DNA of 64,000 bases from Stenotrophomonas maltophilia (GCF_023518235.1 NZ_CP090423.1:248001-312000); one strand, 5' to 3'; counted from the stretch's first letter, positions 20,238 through 29,958 are shown. A program made the numbers and translations. The notes: generated from the letters alone by a model not told the origin.

Positions 20238-21673
20238 AACGTCTCCTGCAGATGTTGGCCCCAGTCACGCAGCGATTGCAGCAGGGCCTGGCGCCGCGCG
20301 TCGTCGGGCGCATCGGCGGCCAGTGCATCGAGCTGCTGCCGGTACTGGGGCAGGTTGAGTTCGCCCAGGCCGCTGTCTCCGAGCAGGCGCTGGCGGCGGT
20401 AATCCTGCCAGCGTTCGCGTTCAGCCGGCGCGAGGCTGCCAGGATGGTTGCGCGCGCGGTAGCGGAACAGCAGCTCGGGCAGGCGTGGGTCGCGGAAGCG
20501 GCCTTCCAGCGCGGCCAGCTGTTCCGGCGCGGTGGTGCGGGCCAGCGCGAGCAGCGGCTTGTCGCCGTTGCCGAGGAAACCGTCATACAGCGAGGCATCG
20601 ACGTCGGCCACGGTGGCCGCGCGCGGCTGGTTGTAGACCTGGCGCGCCTTCTCGGCCAGCTGCGGGGCGAACGCGCGCAGGCGCTCGACCTTGGCCTCGA
20701 TCGCCGCCACGTCCAGACCCAGCCGCGCATGGTCATCGGCACGCAGGTGGTTCCAGGCGATCAGTGCCGGCACCTTGTTCACATGCACTTCCTTCAGCGG
20801 CACCCGTGCCACGCCCTCGGGCAGTTCGCTGGCGCGCATGTACAGCCGCTGCGCGATCACCTCGGCGGGCAGTTCCAGCAGGTCGTCGATGTCGCCGTCC
20901 AGGTCGAACACGATCACCCGATTGTTGATGGTCGGGTGCACCGCCAGCGGCAGCACCGGCGCCGCGCACAGGCGGCTGGCCGGGTAGCGCATGGAGATAT
21001 GCAGCACCGGCTTGAGCGCGGCCACATCCAGCAGGCTGCCGACGAAGCGCTTGTCGCGCAGTTTCAGTGCGTAGTCCCACAGGCGCGGTTGAGACTGCTT
21101 GAACAGGCGCGCCATGCCGATGGTGGCGCGCACGTCCGAAAGCGCTTCGTGCGCATCGCCTTCGCGCACGTGGTTGGCTTCGGCCAGATGCTCCAGCTTG
21201 AACGAGGTGGCGCCGTCCTCGCGCAGCGGCCACTGGATGCCATCGGGGCGCATCGCGCGCATCAGCCGCAGCATGTCCAGCAGGTCCCAGCGCGAATTGC
21301 CGTTGCGCCACTCGCGCTCGTACGGGTCGTGGAAGTTGCGGAACAGGCCGTAGCGGACGAACTCGTCATCGAAGCGCAGCGTGTTGTAGCCCAGTGCGCA
21401 GGTGCTGGGCCGCGACAGCATTTCATTGATGCGGTCGAACGCCTCGGCCTCGCTGATGCCTTCAGCCAGGGCCTGCTGCGGTGTGATGCCGGTGACCAGG
21501 GTGGCCATCGGCGAGGGCAGCAGGTCATCGGCCGGGCGCACGAAGAAGCTGACCGGGGTGTCGATCTCGTTGAGGTCGGCGTCGGTGCGGATCGCCGCGA
21601 ACTGCGAGATGCGGGTGCGCCGTGGATCCTGACCGAAGGTTTCCAGGTCGTAGAACAGGAAGCTGTCAGCCAT
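20234..21673 (-). CDS. sbcB: Exodeoxyribonuclease I (479 aa)
   Basis: This 3'-5' single-strand DNA exonuclease acts in mismatch repair and recombination. The DEDD exonuclease fold starts with FLFYDLETFG (Asp9, Glu11) and includes NTLRFDDEF and HEALSDVRATIGMARL. The SH3-like and helical C-terminal domains follow (RFRDPRLPELLFRYRARN). Length and domain order match E. coli ExoI. The ATG at 21673 overlaps the kmo stop, and the 3' end overlaps the next gene by 4 bp, which is unusual company for a DNA-repair gene. Confidence 0.95.
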   Translation of the reverse strand: MADSFLFYDLETFGQDPRRTRISQFAAIRTDADLNEIDTPVSFFVRPADDLLPSPMATLVTGITPQQALAEGISEAEAFDRINEMLSRPSTCALGYNTLRFDDEFVRYGLFRNFHDPYEREWRNGNSRWDLLDMLRLMRAMRPDGIQWPLREDGATSFKLEHLAEANHVREGDAHEALSDVRATIGMARLFKQSQPRLWDYALKLRDKRFVGSLLDVAALKPVLHISMRYPASRLCAAPVLPLAVHPTINNRVIVFDLDGDIDDLLELPAEVIAQRLYMRASELPEGVARVPLKEVHVNKVPALIAWNHLRADDHARLGLDVAAIEAKVERLRAFAPQLAEKARQVYNQPRAATVADVDASLYDGFLGNGDKPLLALARTTAPEQLAALEGRFRDPRLPELLFRYRARNHPGSLAPAERERWQDYRRQRLLGDSGLGELNLPQYRQQLDALAADAPDDARRQALLQSLRDWGQHLQETL

Positions 21674-23040
21674 CAGTGCGCGCCCTCCAGCACCGGCAGC
21701 TGCGCATGGATCTGCGCTTCCAGGGCAGCCCAGTCGATGTTGTCCAGTGAATCGTGGCCGGCAGTGGCCGCCACCAGCATGTCGCGCTGCAGTTCGGTGC
21801 GGCGCAGTGCTTCGGCATACGGCGTGTGCAGGAAGGTGACCATGGTGTAGTGCGGCACGAAGCGGGTCGGCCAGCGCCGCTGCAGCTCCTGCTCCAGCTC
21901 GCGTTGCAGCAGGAACGCAGGATCGGCCACGCGGTCGCGCATTTCCAGATAGTTCTCCAGCGCCATCTGCTGGATGGCACGTGCGTTCGGCTTGCGCTCG
22001 CTCTCGAACGCCGCGAAGGCGCCTTCCAGGTCATCCGCTTCCATCAGATGGCGGGCCAGTGCCACGCAGTCCTCGAAGGCGCAGTTCATGCCTTGGCCGT
22101 GGAACGGCACCATGGCATGGGCGGCATCGCCGATCAGCACCGCGCGGCCCTGCTGGTGCCAGCGTTCCAGGGTGAGCGTGCCGAGCAGGCCCGGCGGGTG
22201 CTGTTCCCAGTCTGTGCGCAGGTTCGGGATCAGCGGCAGGGTATCGGCGAACTCGTGCGCGAACAGTGCTTCGGCCTGCGTTCCGGTGTTGACCGTGGCG
22301 AAGCTGGGATCCCCCTGGTTGGGCAGGAACAGGGTGACGGTGAAGGTGCCTTCGTGGTTGGGCAGGGCGATGCACATGTAGTGGCCGCGCGGCCAGATGT
22401 GCAGCGCATTGCGTTCGATACGGAAGCTGCCATCGGCGGCCGGCGGAATCTCCAGCTCCTTGTAGGAGTGGTCGAGGAAGGCGATGTCCTCGCCCAGCGG
22501 TGCGCGCCGGTTCATCGCCGCCCGCAGCGCCGAGCCGGCGCCGTCTGCACCGATCAGGGTGTCGAAGTGGATGTCATGTGGGCTGTCATCGCGGTCGTCG
22601 ATGAAGCGTGCGTAGCCGGCATCGAAATCCACGGTATGCAGGCGGCGGTGGAAGTGTACGGTGGCACCGGCCTGTTCGGCCAGCTCCAGCAGCGTGGTGT
22701 TGAGGTCGCTGCGGTGGATCGACCAAATTACTTCGCTGTCATCGCGGCCATAGCGCTGCAGCTGCGGTTCGCCTTCGCGCGGGTGCACCATGCGCCCACG
22801 CATCATCACCGCGCGCGCCATCACCTCGTCCTCCACGCCGGCCTGGCGCAGTGCGTTGCGTCCGCGCTCGGCCAGGGCCAGGTTGATCGAACGGCCGCTC
22901 TCGTAATCGGCGATGCGCGGATCGCCGCGGCGTTCGTACAGGGTGATGCGCCAGCCCTGGCGTGACAGCAGGATGGCCAGCAGGGATCCGGCCAGGCCGG
23001 CGCCGATAATGCTCAACGAGCGGGAAGCGTGTGCGATCAA
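21673..23040 (-). CDS. kmo: Kynurenine 3-monooxygenase (455 aa)
   Basis: This FAD-dependent enzyme hydroxylates L-kynurenine to 3-hydroxykynurenine. It carries the GxGxxG motif (IIGAGLAG, Gly13-Gly18 from the chosen start), the DG motif (IGADGAGSALR) and the GDAAHAMVPFHGQGMNCAFE segment typical of aromatic hydroxylases. The C-terminus FVPHYTMVTFLHTPYAEA belongs to the Kmo subgroup. No ATG lies at the expected start; the TTG at 23040 is my choice because it gives ~10 residues before the flavin strand and a normal length. The ribosome site is weak (GGAC). The gene lies 31 bp after kynU. Confidence 0.92.
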   Translation of the reverse strand: MIAHASRSLSIIGAGLAGSLLAILLSRQGWRITLYERRGDPRIADYESGRSINLALAERGRNALRQAGVEDEVMARAVMMRGRMVHPREGEPQLQRYGRDDSEVIWSIHRSDLNTTLLELAEQAGATVHFHRRLHTVDFDAGYARFIDDRDDSPHDIHFDTLIGADGAGSALRAAMNRRAPLGEDIAFLDHSYKELEIPPAADGSFRIERNALHIWPRGHYMCIALPNHEGTFTVTLFLPNQGDPSFATVNTGTQAEALFAHEFADTLPLIPNLRTDWEQHPPGLLGTLTLERWHQQGRAVLIGDAAHAMVPFHGQGMNCAFEDCVALARHLMEADDLEGAFAAFESERKPNARAIQQMALENYLEMRDRVADPAFLLQRELEQELQRRWPTRFVPHYTMVTFLHTPYAEALRRTELQRDMLVAATAGHDSLDNIDWAALEAQIHAQLPVLEGAH

Positions 23041-23071
23041 CGAACTGTCCAGCAGTAGGGGAGGGGCCGGC

Positions 23072-24346
23072 TTACAGGCCGGCCCAGGCTTCCACTTCCT
23101 CGACGAAGTGGTGCACGTCCAGGTAGCGGTTGTAGAGCGGGGTGGGCGAGATGCGGATGACGTCCGGTTCGCGCCAGTCGCCGAGCACGCCGATGCCACG
23201 CAGGTGCTCGAACAGGGCACGGCCGCGCTCACGACCGCCGATCACGCGCAGCGACAGCTGGCAACCACGGCGCTGCGGATCGGCCGGAGTGATGATGTGC
23301 AGCACGCTGGACAGGCGCGCGCGTACCAGCGCTTCAAGCATGCCGGTCAGTGCCAGCGATTTGCTGCGCAGCGTCTCCATGCCGGCACGCTCGAACAGGT
23401 CCAGTGAGGCGCGCAGCGGGGCCAGGCCGAGGATCGGCGGATTGCTCAGCTGCCAGCCTTCGGCACCGATGGCCGGGGTGAACTGCGGCGCCATCTGGAA
23501 GCGGGTGCTCTCTTCGTGGCCCCACCAGCCGGCAAAGCGCGGCAGCGTGGTGTCGCGGTGGTGGCGCTCGTGCACGAACGCGCCGGCAACCGCGCCCGGG
23601 CCGCTGTTGAGGTACTTGTAGTGGCACCACACGGCGAAATCGGGGGCCACCTCATGCAGGCGCAGTGGCAGGTTGCCCACCGAATGCGCCAGGTCGAAGC
23701 CGATGCGCGCGCCCTGCAGTCGCGCCGCGCGGGTGATCGCGTCCAGGTCGAAGGCCTGGCCGGTGCGGTACTGCACGCCCGGCCACAGCACCAGCGCCAG
23801 GCGTGGGCCGTGCGCGGCGATGGCGCGTTCGATTGCCACCTGCGAGATCGTGCCATTGGGCTCATCCGGCTGTACCTCCACCAGGCACTCGGTGGGGTCG
23901 AAGCCGTGGAAGCGGATCTGTGCCTCAACGGCATGGCGATCGGTGGGGAACGCGCCGGCCTCCATCAGGATCACCGGGCGCTCGATCGTCGGCCTGTAGA
24001 AGCTGACCATCATCAGGTGCAGGTTCACGCTCAGCGTGTTCATCGCCACCACTTCGCTGGGCAGTGCGCCGACCACGTGGGCCAGCTGCGCGCTCACCAG
24101 GCGGTGGTAGGACAGCCACTGCGTGGGGCCGGTGAAGTGGCCTTCCACCGCCAGCTCGCCCCATTGCTTCATCACCTCCTGTACCGCGGCCTGCGCACCG
24201 CGCGGCTGCAGGCCCAGCGAGTTGCCGACGAAGTAGGTCTGTTCGCCGCCGCCATGGCGCGGAATCAGGAATTCGTTACGCAGCGGGCGCAGCGGATCGG
24301 CGGCGTCCAGGGCAATGGCGTGGGTGCGGCTGAGCAGGTCGGACAT
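23072..24346 (-). CDS. kynU: Kynureninase (424 aa)
   Basis: This PLP enzyme cleaves 3-hydroxykynurenine (or kynurenine) to 3-hydroxyanthranilate (or anthranilate) and alanine. The PLP Lys is in WCHYKYLNSGPG (Lys244); the aspartate holding the ring nitrogen is in IGFDLAHSVGN, and an early TYFVGNSLGLQPRG shapes the active site. The chosen ATG at 24346 gives the normal MSDLLSRTHAIALDAADPL start. With kmo and the dioxygenase gene it encodes the branch from kynurenine to quinolinate. A SMAG hairpin separates it from the dioxygenase gene. Confidence 0.95.
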   Translation of the reverse strand: MSDLLSRTHAIALDAADPLRPLRNEFLIPRHGGGEQTYFVGNSLGLQPRGAQAAVQEVMKQWGELAVEGHFTGPTQWLSYHRLVSAQLAHVVGALPSEVVAMNTLSVNLHLMMVSFYRPTIERPVILMEAGAFPTDRHAVEAQIRFHGFDPTECLVEVQPDEPNGTISQVAIERAIAAHGPRLALVLWPGVQYRTGQAFDLDAITRAARLQGARIGFDLAHSVGNLPLRLHEVAPDFAVWCHYKYLNSGPGAVAGAFVHERHHRDTTLPRFAGWWGHEESTRFQMAPQFTPAIGAEGWQLSNPPILGLAPLRASLDLFERAGMETLRSKSLALTGMLEALVRARLSSVLHIITPADPQRRGCQLSLRVIGGRERGRALFEHLRGIGVLGDWREPDVIRISPTPLYNRYLDVHHFVEEVEAWAGL

Positions 24347-24431
24347 GGTTGGGCAACAGGCTGCAACGGGACGGCCAGTGTAGCGCTTGGGATGGCGCAC
24401 CCGGTGGCAGGGATGCGTGCATGCCGCCGAA

Positions 24432-24497
24432 CCTGTAGAGCCGAGCCCATGCTCGGCTGCGCGGGCCCACCGCCGAGCATGGGCTCGGCTCTACAGG
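24432..24497. repeat. Inverted SMAG dimer (long hairpin) between the dioxygenase and kynureninase genes
   Basis: Two 26-base arms, CCTGTAGAGCCGAGC... (24432-24457) and its exact reverse complement (24472-24497), enclose 14 bases. The transcript of the kynurenine genes would carry this as a stable stem, which could set differential mRNA decay within the operon. Confidence 0.88.
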
Positions 24498-24506
24498 GGC
24501 AGGAGA

Positions 24507-25028
24507 TCAGCCCGCCACTGGCGCCGGTAACGGGTCCACGTGCCCGCACTGGCTGCAGGTGCGCAGTTCAAGGCTGGCCTGGTATCTGGCAAAGACCTTG
24601 GGCAGATCGGTCTCGATGTTCTGCAGCGTGAAGTACTCTTCGTAGAGCTTGTGGTTGCAGCGCTCGCAGTGCCAGATCACGCCGTCACGTTCATGCGGCA
24701 GGCGCTTGCGTTCGACCACCAGGCCGACACCGCCGGGCGGGCGCCGCGGCGAGTGAGGCACCCTGGCCGGCAGCAGGAAGATCTCGCCGGCGCGGATCGG
24801 AATGTCGCGTACCGCGCCGTCTTCCTGCACCTTCAGCACCATCTCGCCTTCGAGCTGGTAGAACCACTCCGGGCCTTCGTCGTAGTGGTAGTCGGTGCGC
24901 GAGTTCGGCCCACCCACCACCATCACGATGAAGTCGCCGTTGTCGATCATCTTGTTGCCCACCGGCGGTTTCAGCAGGTGGCGATGTTCTTCGATCCAGG
25001 CGTGCAGGTTGATCGGCGAGGCGAGCAT
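24507..25028 (-). CDS. nbaC: 3-Hydroxyanthranilate 3,4-dioxygenase (173 aa)
   Basis: This non-heme iron enzyme opens the ring of 3-hydroxyanthranilate; the product cyclises to quinolinate. The cupin holds the iron ligands His48 ([13 protein letters not shown]), Glu54 and His92 (RVPHSP), with Arg44 for the substrate carboxylate. A C-terminal rubredoxin-like site, CERC (121-124) and CSQC (158-161), is typical of bacterial members. The ATG at 25028 begins [20 protein letters not shown]. Upstream codons in frame lack similarity. Confidence 0.95.
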   Translation of the reverse strand: MLASPINLHAWIEEHRHLLKPPVGNKMIDNGDFIVMVVGGPNSRTDYHYDEGPEWFYQLEGEMVLKVQEDGAVRDIPIRAGEIFLLPARVPHSPRRPPGGVGLVVERKRLPHERDGVIWHCERCNHKLYEEYFTLQNIETDLPKVFARYQASLELRTCSQCGHVDPLPAPVAG

Positions 25029-25048
25029 GGTCGTGATCCGTAGTGAGG

Positions 25049-25711
25049 TCAGTCGCGCCGGCCCTGGCGCGGCACGTAGGACAGGGCCTTTTCGTAGGCC
25101 GGCTTGAGCTCTTCCGGTGCACCGACGTCGATGCCCATCTCGCTGACCCGGCCGTTCTTCAGGCTGTAGACCCAGCCGTGCACCATCAGCTTCTGGCCGC
25201 GCGCCCAGGCGTCCTCGACGATGGTCGAGCGGCACAGGTTGGCGACCTGCTCGATCACGTTCAGTTCGCACAGGCGTGCATGCTTCAGCTCGTCATCCTC
25301 GATCGCATCGAGGATGCCCTGGTGCTTCTGCACGACATCGCCGACGTGGCGCAGCCAGTTGTCGGCCAGTCCGACGCGGGTGTTGTGCAGGCAGGCATGC
25401 ACGCCGCCGCAGCCGTAGTGGCCGACGATCAGGATGTGCTTCACCTTCAGCTGGTCCACCGCGTACTGCACCACGCTCAGGCAGTTCAGGTCGCTGTGTG
25501 CCACCACATTGGCGACGTTGCGATGCACGAAGACTTCACCCGGCGCCATGCCGATGATCTGGTTGGCCGGCACGCGCGAGTCGGAGCAGCCGATCCACAG
25601 ATATTCCGGATGCTGCTGCTTGGCCAGCTGGTGGAAGAACTCCGGATCTTCCTGGGCGATGCGGTCGGCCCAGTCGCGGTTGTTCTGCAGCAGGCGATGG
25701 ATGTCTTTCAT
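25049..25711 (-). CDS. can: Beta-class carbonic anhydrase (220 aa)
   Basis: This zinc enzyme interconverts CO2 and bicarbonate. The zinc ligands are Cys42 ([12 protein letters not shown]), His98 and Cys101 (IVGHYGCGG), with Asp44 and Arg46 forming the active-site dyad. Length and sequence resemble E. coli Can. The ATG at 25711 ([15 protein letters not shown]) is preferred over the longer reading from 25753. It is 20 bp upstream of the dioxygenase gene and may share its transcript, although no pathway link is obvious. Confidence 0.95.
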   Translation of the reverse strand: MKDIHRLLQNNRDWADRIAQEDPEFFHQLAKQQHPEYLWIGCSDSRVPANQIIGMAPGEVFVHRNVANVVAHSDLNCLSVVQYAVDQLKVKHILIVGHYGCGGVHACLHNTRVGLADNWLRHVGDVVQKHQGILDAIEDDELKHARLCELNVIEQVANLCRSTIVEDAWARGQKLMVHGWVYSLKNGRVSEMGIDVGAPEELKPAYEKALSYVPRQGRRD

Positions 25712-25783
25712 GTGCGGTATCCCTGGCGTCGGGTGGGGGCTCGCCGCAGCCATCCGGCCGCAGCGTCGCGGGAACAGGGGCGA

Positions 25784-26422
25784 TCAGTCGCTGCGGGCAG
25801 CCTGTTCGCGGTGCCAGCGCATCCATTGCGCCAGCTCCTGGTAAGAAGGGGTGGCCAGTGCCTCCAGCGCGGCGATCACCGCCTGCTGGTTGGCCTCCGG
25901 ATGGTTCTGGCTGAGCTTGAGCTTCAACTGCACGTGCTCGACCTGGAAGCGGAAGCCGACGATCGCGCGCAGCTCAGGGCCATGCTCGGCGCGCGTGGCA
26001 TCGAACTGCCAGGCCTGGCCGACGCTGGCTTCGAAACGGTCGCTGATCGCTCCGACCAGATCGGCCAGCGCAGCGGTATCGTCGAATGTCTGCAGCTGGC
26101 CACGCAGTTCGGCGGCGGCGTAGTTCCAGGTCGGCACCCGCGCGGCCGGTTCCTTGTCCGGATACCAGCTGGCAGACACATAGCCATGCGGGCCATCGAC
26201 CAGCACCTTGGCCTCGCCGCGATAACGTGATTGCGGGTTGGCGCGGGCCCAGTGGCCGCGCAGTTCGATGCGGTCACCGTCACGCTGGTACAGCACCGGC
26301 ATCCGGGTCAGTTCGGGTAGGCCATCGCTGCCGGGGGTGAGTACGGTGACGAACGGGTCGCGCGCCAGCAGTCGGTCCAGCCAGAGCAGGTCGGTCTCGG
26401 CGAAGGCGCGCGGGGTGAACAT
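25784..26422 (-). CDS. PaiB-like FMN-binding protein (212 aa)
   Basis: The sequence fits the PaiB/FMN-binding negative transcriptional regulator family, a split-barrel flavin fold without a helix-turn-helix. Marks are MFTPRAFAETD at the start, PVLYQRDGDRIELRGHWARA, and VSASWYPDKEPAARVPTWNY, the segment that defines the family. The name comes from B. subtilis PaiB; a regulatory role here is uncertain and a reductase or pyridoxamine-oxidase-like activity is possible. It is 7 bp after the 104-residue gene. Confidence 0.85.
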   Translation of the reverse strand: MFTPRAFAETDLLWLDRLLARDPFVTVLTPGSDGLPELTRMPVLYQRDGDRIELRGHWARANPQSRYRGEAKVLVDGPHGYVSASWYPDKEPAARVPTWNYAAAELRGQLQTFDDTAALADLVGAISDRFEASVGQAWQFDATRAEHGPELRAIVGFRFQVEHVQLKLKLSQNHPEANQQAVIAALEALATPSYQELAQWMRWHREQAARSD

Positions 26423-26429
26423 GTCCGGC

Positions 26430-26744
26430 TCAGGCGCGCCCGCCGAGCGACTGCACCATGCGGCCACGCAGGCCTTCGTCACTGTCGGCGTGCGGCGGCT
26501 GCACCTCGTGCAGGCTGAAGCCGCGCACAAGCGCGTCTTCCTCGTCCAGGCCGTCGAACTCGACGAATTCGGCGTCGAACAGCTGCGCGCGGGCGGTGTC
26601 CTCGCTGTCGTAGCTGAGAGTGTTGCCATCGCTGTCGAGCACTTCGGCGGTGCCGGCCGGACGCACGCGCAGGCGGGCCCAGATCAGGGTGTTGCCGAGG
26701 CTGGCCAGCCACCAGCTGTCGCGCGAGGCGGTGATGTCATTCAT
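26430..26744 (-). CDS. Conserved hypothetical protein (104 aa)
   Basis: I recognise no domain. The protein is acidic and soluble-looking, starts MNDITASRDSWWLASLGNTL, and has acidic stretches (FVEFDGLDEEDALVRGF). The coding frame shows normal codon use for this genome, and the gene is packed with 7-bp gaps on both sides, so it is probably real and co-expressed with its neighbours. Confidence 0.65.
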   Translation of the reverse strand: MNDITASRDSWWLASLGNTLIWARLRVRPAGTAEVLDSDGNTLSYDSEDTARAQLFDAEFVEFDGLDEEDALVRGFSLHEVQPPHADSDEGLRGRMVQSLGGRA

Positions 26745-26751
26745 GAGCGTA

Positions 26752-27051
26752 TTACCAGAGCGAGGCCAGCCAGAGCAGGGCGGCCATGCCCAGTCCAGCC
26801 AGCAGGGTCAGCAACGATACCCAGGCCGGTGTCGCCAGCCCGGACAGCGAGCGGTCCGGCTGCTGGCGATAGTCGCGGCGCAACAGCCAGCCCAGGGCGT
26901 CGGGCTTGAGGAAGGCGCCGCTGCCGAAGCGCGCGGCGAGCGCCGGATGGCGATCGCGCACGTGCACCAGGGTCAGCGGCCAGAAGATCACGAAGGCACT
27001 GAACCCGGCCACTGCAACGCCGACGAAACAGAGGGCGAAGAACAGGGTCAT
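26752..27051 (-). CDS. Small two-helix membrane protein (99 aa)
   Basis: The function is unknown. Hydrophobic segments lie at ~3-29 (LFFALCFVGVAVAGFSAFVI) and ~75-97 (WVSLLTLLAGLGMAALLWLA). The middle (HVRDRHPALAARFGSGAFLK) is a basic loop resembling that of UspB-type stress proteins, but the likeness is not strong enough to name it. The gene sits between asnS and the 104-residue gene with short gaps. Confidence 0.65.
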   Translation of the reverse strand: MTLFFALCFVGVAVAGFSAFVIFWPLTLVHVRDRHPALAARFGSGAFLKPDALGWLLRRDYRQQPDRSLSGLATPAWVSLLTLLAGLGMAALLWLASLW

Positions 27052-27080
27052 GGGGGCAGTACCTCCGTGCTCGTGTGGGT

Positions 27081-28475
<1,395 letters not shown>

Positions 28476-28572
28476 GACTTGAATCCTCTGCTGATCGACT
28501 CGATCTGTGAACACGGGAGTTTACCGGTTGCAGCGTTCCGCTTGCGAGGCATTTTTCGTGGCAACGGCTCCT

Positions 28573-28578
28573 TATAAT
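28573..28578 (+). promoter_or_regulatory. Consensus -10 (TATAAT) for the A-type Fe-S carrier gene
   Basis: A perfect TATAAT lies 25 bases before the ATG at 28604. The matching -35 region (around 28550) is poor. No strong Fe-S regulator (IscR-type) site was recognised. Confidence 0.6.
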
Positions 28579-28603
28579 GTCCCCGTACCTCTGGAGTAGC
28601 CCC

Positions 28604-28942
28604 ATGGCTGTCAGCCTGACCCCCATTGCCTTCGAGCGCGTGCAGCGCTTTGTCGCCCAGACCCCCGGCGCGCTCGGCCTGCGCTTCGGCGTGACCAAGA
28701 CCGGCTGTTCCGGCTGGGGCCACGTGACCGACCTGGCCCGCGACGAGCGCGAGGGCGACACCGTGTTCGACCAGGACGGCGTGAAGATCTATGTCGACGC
28801 CAAGAGCCTGGCGCTGGTGGACGGCACCGTGATCGACTTCGGCAAGCACGGGCTGAGCGAGACGTTCACGTTCAGCAACCCCAATGCCACGGCCGAGTGC
28901 GGTTGCGGCGAGAGCTTCACCACCGACGCCGACAAGGCCTGA
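28604..28942 (+). CDS. A-type iron-sulfur carrier protein, IscA/HesB family (112 aa)
   Basis: The protein accepts or carries Fe-S clusters to target enzymes. The three conserved Cys are present: Cys35 (KTGCSGWGH) and Cys99/Cys101 in the C-terminal ECGCGESF. The length is standard. The start MAVSLTPIAF follows GGAG at good distance; the open upstream codons overlap the TATAAT promoter. IscA, SufA and ErpA types cannot be separated safely by eye. No isc or suf genes adjoin it, so it is a stand-alone carrier. Confidence 0.9.
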   Translation: MAVSLTPIAFERVQRFVAQTPGALGLRFGVTKTGCSGWGHVTDLARDEREGDTVFDQDGVKIYVDAKSLALVDGTVIDFGKHGLSETFTFSNPNATAECGCGESFTTDADKA

Positions 28943-28968
28943 CGCACGGCCCGGCGCCCGCCTGGAAG

Positions 28969-28988
28969 GTGCCGACCTTGGTCGGCAC
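28969..28988. repeat. SMAG-type palindrome without GTAG head
   Basis: GTGCCGACC and GGTCGGCAC arms enclose TT. Matching stems lie at 29338 and 35278. Confidence 0.65.
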
Positions 28989-29001
28989 GAAGGCCCCACG
29001 G

Positions 29002-29297
29002 ATGGAGCGCCCGGTTTTCACCTATCACCCCAACGCCTACGCGACCGCCTTCGAAGCGGCCGATGGGTCTGAGGCGGCTGCGGCCAGCCGCGGACGCTGC
29101 GCTGCCGCGGGCCGTTCTACACCGCTGGCGAGGACCTGCTGCCCATCCGGGATCAGGTCCGGCCGGACGTGGCGGAGGTCAACCCGGGCGACGCCGACTG
29201 GGTGCTGGAACACCTGACCCGAGACGGTGAGATGGTCGGTTGCCTGTTCCAGTGGCTGGAGTGCGGCCAGCACCGCCTTCACGTCGATCTGGGCTGA
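29002..29297 (+). pseudogene. Broken CbrC/UPF0167-family gene
   Basis: An ATG frame begins MERPVFTYHPNAYATAFEAA, the usual start of this zinc-binding-like family, but then drifts into non-family sequence. The expected continuation GGCGQPRTLRCRGPFYTAGE appears in another frame from 29073 and runs to the TGA at 29295-29297, ending CLFQWLECGQHRLHVD like the family's C-terminus. So there is a frameshift near 29065-29073. The family's CPWCIADG segment and most of the middle are also missing between LLPI and RPDVAEVN, which points to an internal deletion. About 98 codons remain of a protein usually near 190 residues. Confidence 0.75.
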
Positions 29298-29300
29298 ATA

Positions 29301-29361
29301 CGCTCGCCGGGCATGGCCCGGCGCTACCTGCCTAGGGTAGCTGCCGACCTTGGTCGGCACG
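29301..29361. repeat. Two SMAG-type palindromes upstream of the rpsF promoter
   Basis: One element (29301-29327) is inverted and ends in CTAC; the other (29338-29359) has a direct GTAG head with TGCCGACC/GGTCGGCA arms. They fill the space between the broken CbrC gene and the ribosomal promoter. Confidence 0.7.
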
Positions 29362-29379
29362 GCGGCATGGGCCGCCTGG

Positions 29380-29408
29380 TTGCCTGCCACCCCCATCTGC
29401 GCCATAAT
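29380..29408 (+). promoter_or_regulatory. Sigma70-type promoter of the rpsF-rpsR-rplI operon
   Basis: TTGCCT (29380-29385), a 17-base spacer and CATAAT (29403-29408) form a good promoter. The expected start is near 29415, giving a leader of about 95 bases before rpsF. Confidence 0.7.
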
Positions 29409-29441
29409 GCGCGGCTTCCTGCCTCCCTGGCGGGAATCCTT

Positions 29442-29470
29442 GCCCCACCGCGGTCTCAACGGCGGGGGGC
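29442..29470 (+). promoter_or_regulatory. Hairpin in the rpsF leader, candidate S6:S18 feedback site
   Basis: GCCCC, a bulged A and CCGC pair with GCGG and GGGGC around the loop GGTCTCAACG. Many bacteria repress this operon through an rpsF leader structure bound by the S6:S18 complex via a CCG element. A CCG is present here, but agreement with the known motif was not tested. Confidence 0.4.
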
Positions 29471-29509
29471 TGTCCGGCCGCAAGGCCACATCCGAAAGGT
29501 AGAAAAAAC

Positions 29510-29947
29510 ATGAGTCGTCATTACGAAATCGTGTTCATGGTCCACCCGGACCAGAGCGAGCAGGTCCCGGCCATGATCGAGCGCTACAAGTCGCTGGTCG
29601 AGAACGGCAACGGCACCATCCACCGTCTGGAAGACTGGGGCCGCCGCCAGCTGGCGTACCCGATCCAGAACCTGGTGAAGGCCCACTACGTGCTGATGAA
29701 CATCGAAGCCGACCAGACCGTTCTGAACGAGCTGACCGAAAGCTTCCGCTTCAACGACGCCGTGCTGCGCAATCTGGTCATCAAGCGTGACGAGGCTGAC
29801 ACCGAGCAGTCGCTGATCATGAAGAGCAAGGACGAGAAGGGTGACAAGCCGGAGCGCGGTGAGCGCCGTCGTCGTGACGACGAAGAAGGCGAGTCCACCA
29901 CCACCGCTGACAACGAAGCCGGCGACGACGCCGCTTCTGCCGCCTAA
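29510..29947 (+). CDS. rpsF: 30S ribosomal protein S6 (145 aa)
   Basis: S6 binds 16S rRNA with S18 in the platform of the small subunit. It begins [20 protein letters not shown], with [20 protein letters not shown] as the family signature. After the ~100-residue core comes a long charged tail ([20 protein letters not shown]), natural in Stenotrophomonas relatives and reminiscent of the Glu-rich tails modified by RimK in other bacteria. AGGTAG precedes the ATG. It is the first gene of a three-gene operon. Confidence 0.97.
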   Translation: MSRHYEIVFMVHPDQSEQVPAMIERYKSLVENGNGTIHRLEDWGRRQLAYPIQNLVKAHYVLMNIEADQTVLNELTESFRFNDAVLRNLVIKRDEADTEQSLIMKSKDEKGDKPERGERRRRDDEEGESTTTADNEAGDDAASAA

Positions 29948-29958
29948 GGAGCCTTCCC

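Noticed and set aside
24432..24497. CRISPR-like repeat unit
   Set aside because: There is a single inverted pair with no regularly spaced direct repeats, no spacers and no cas genes. It matches the SMAG dimers elsewhere in the window.
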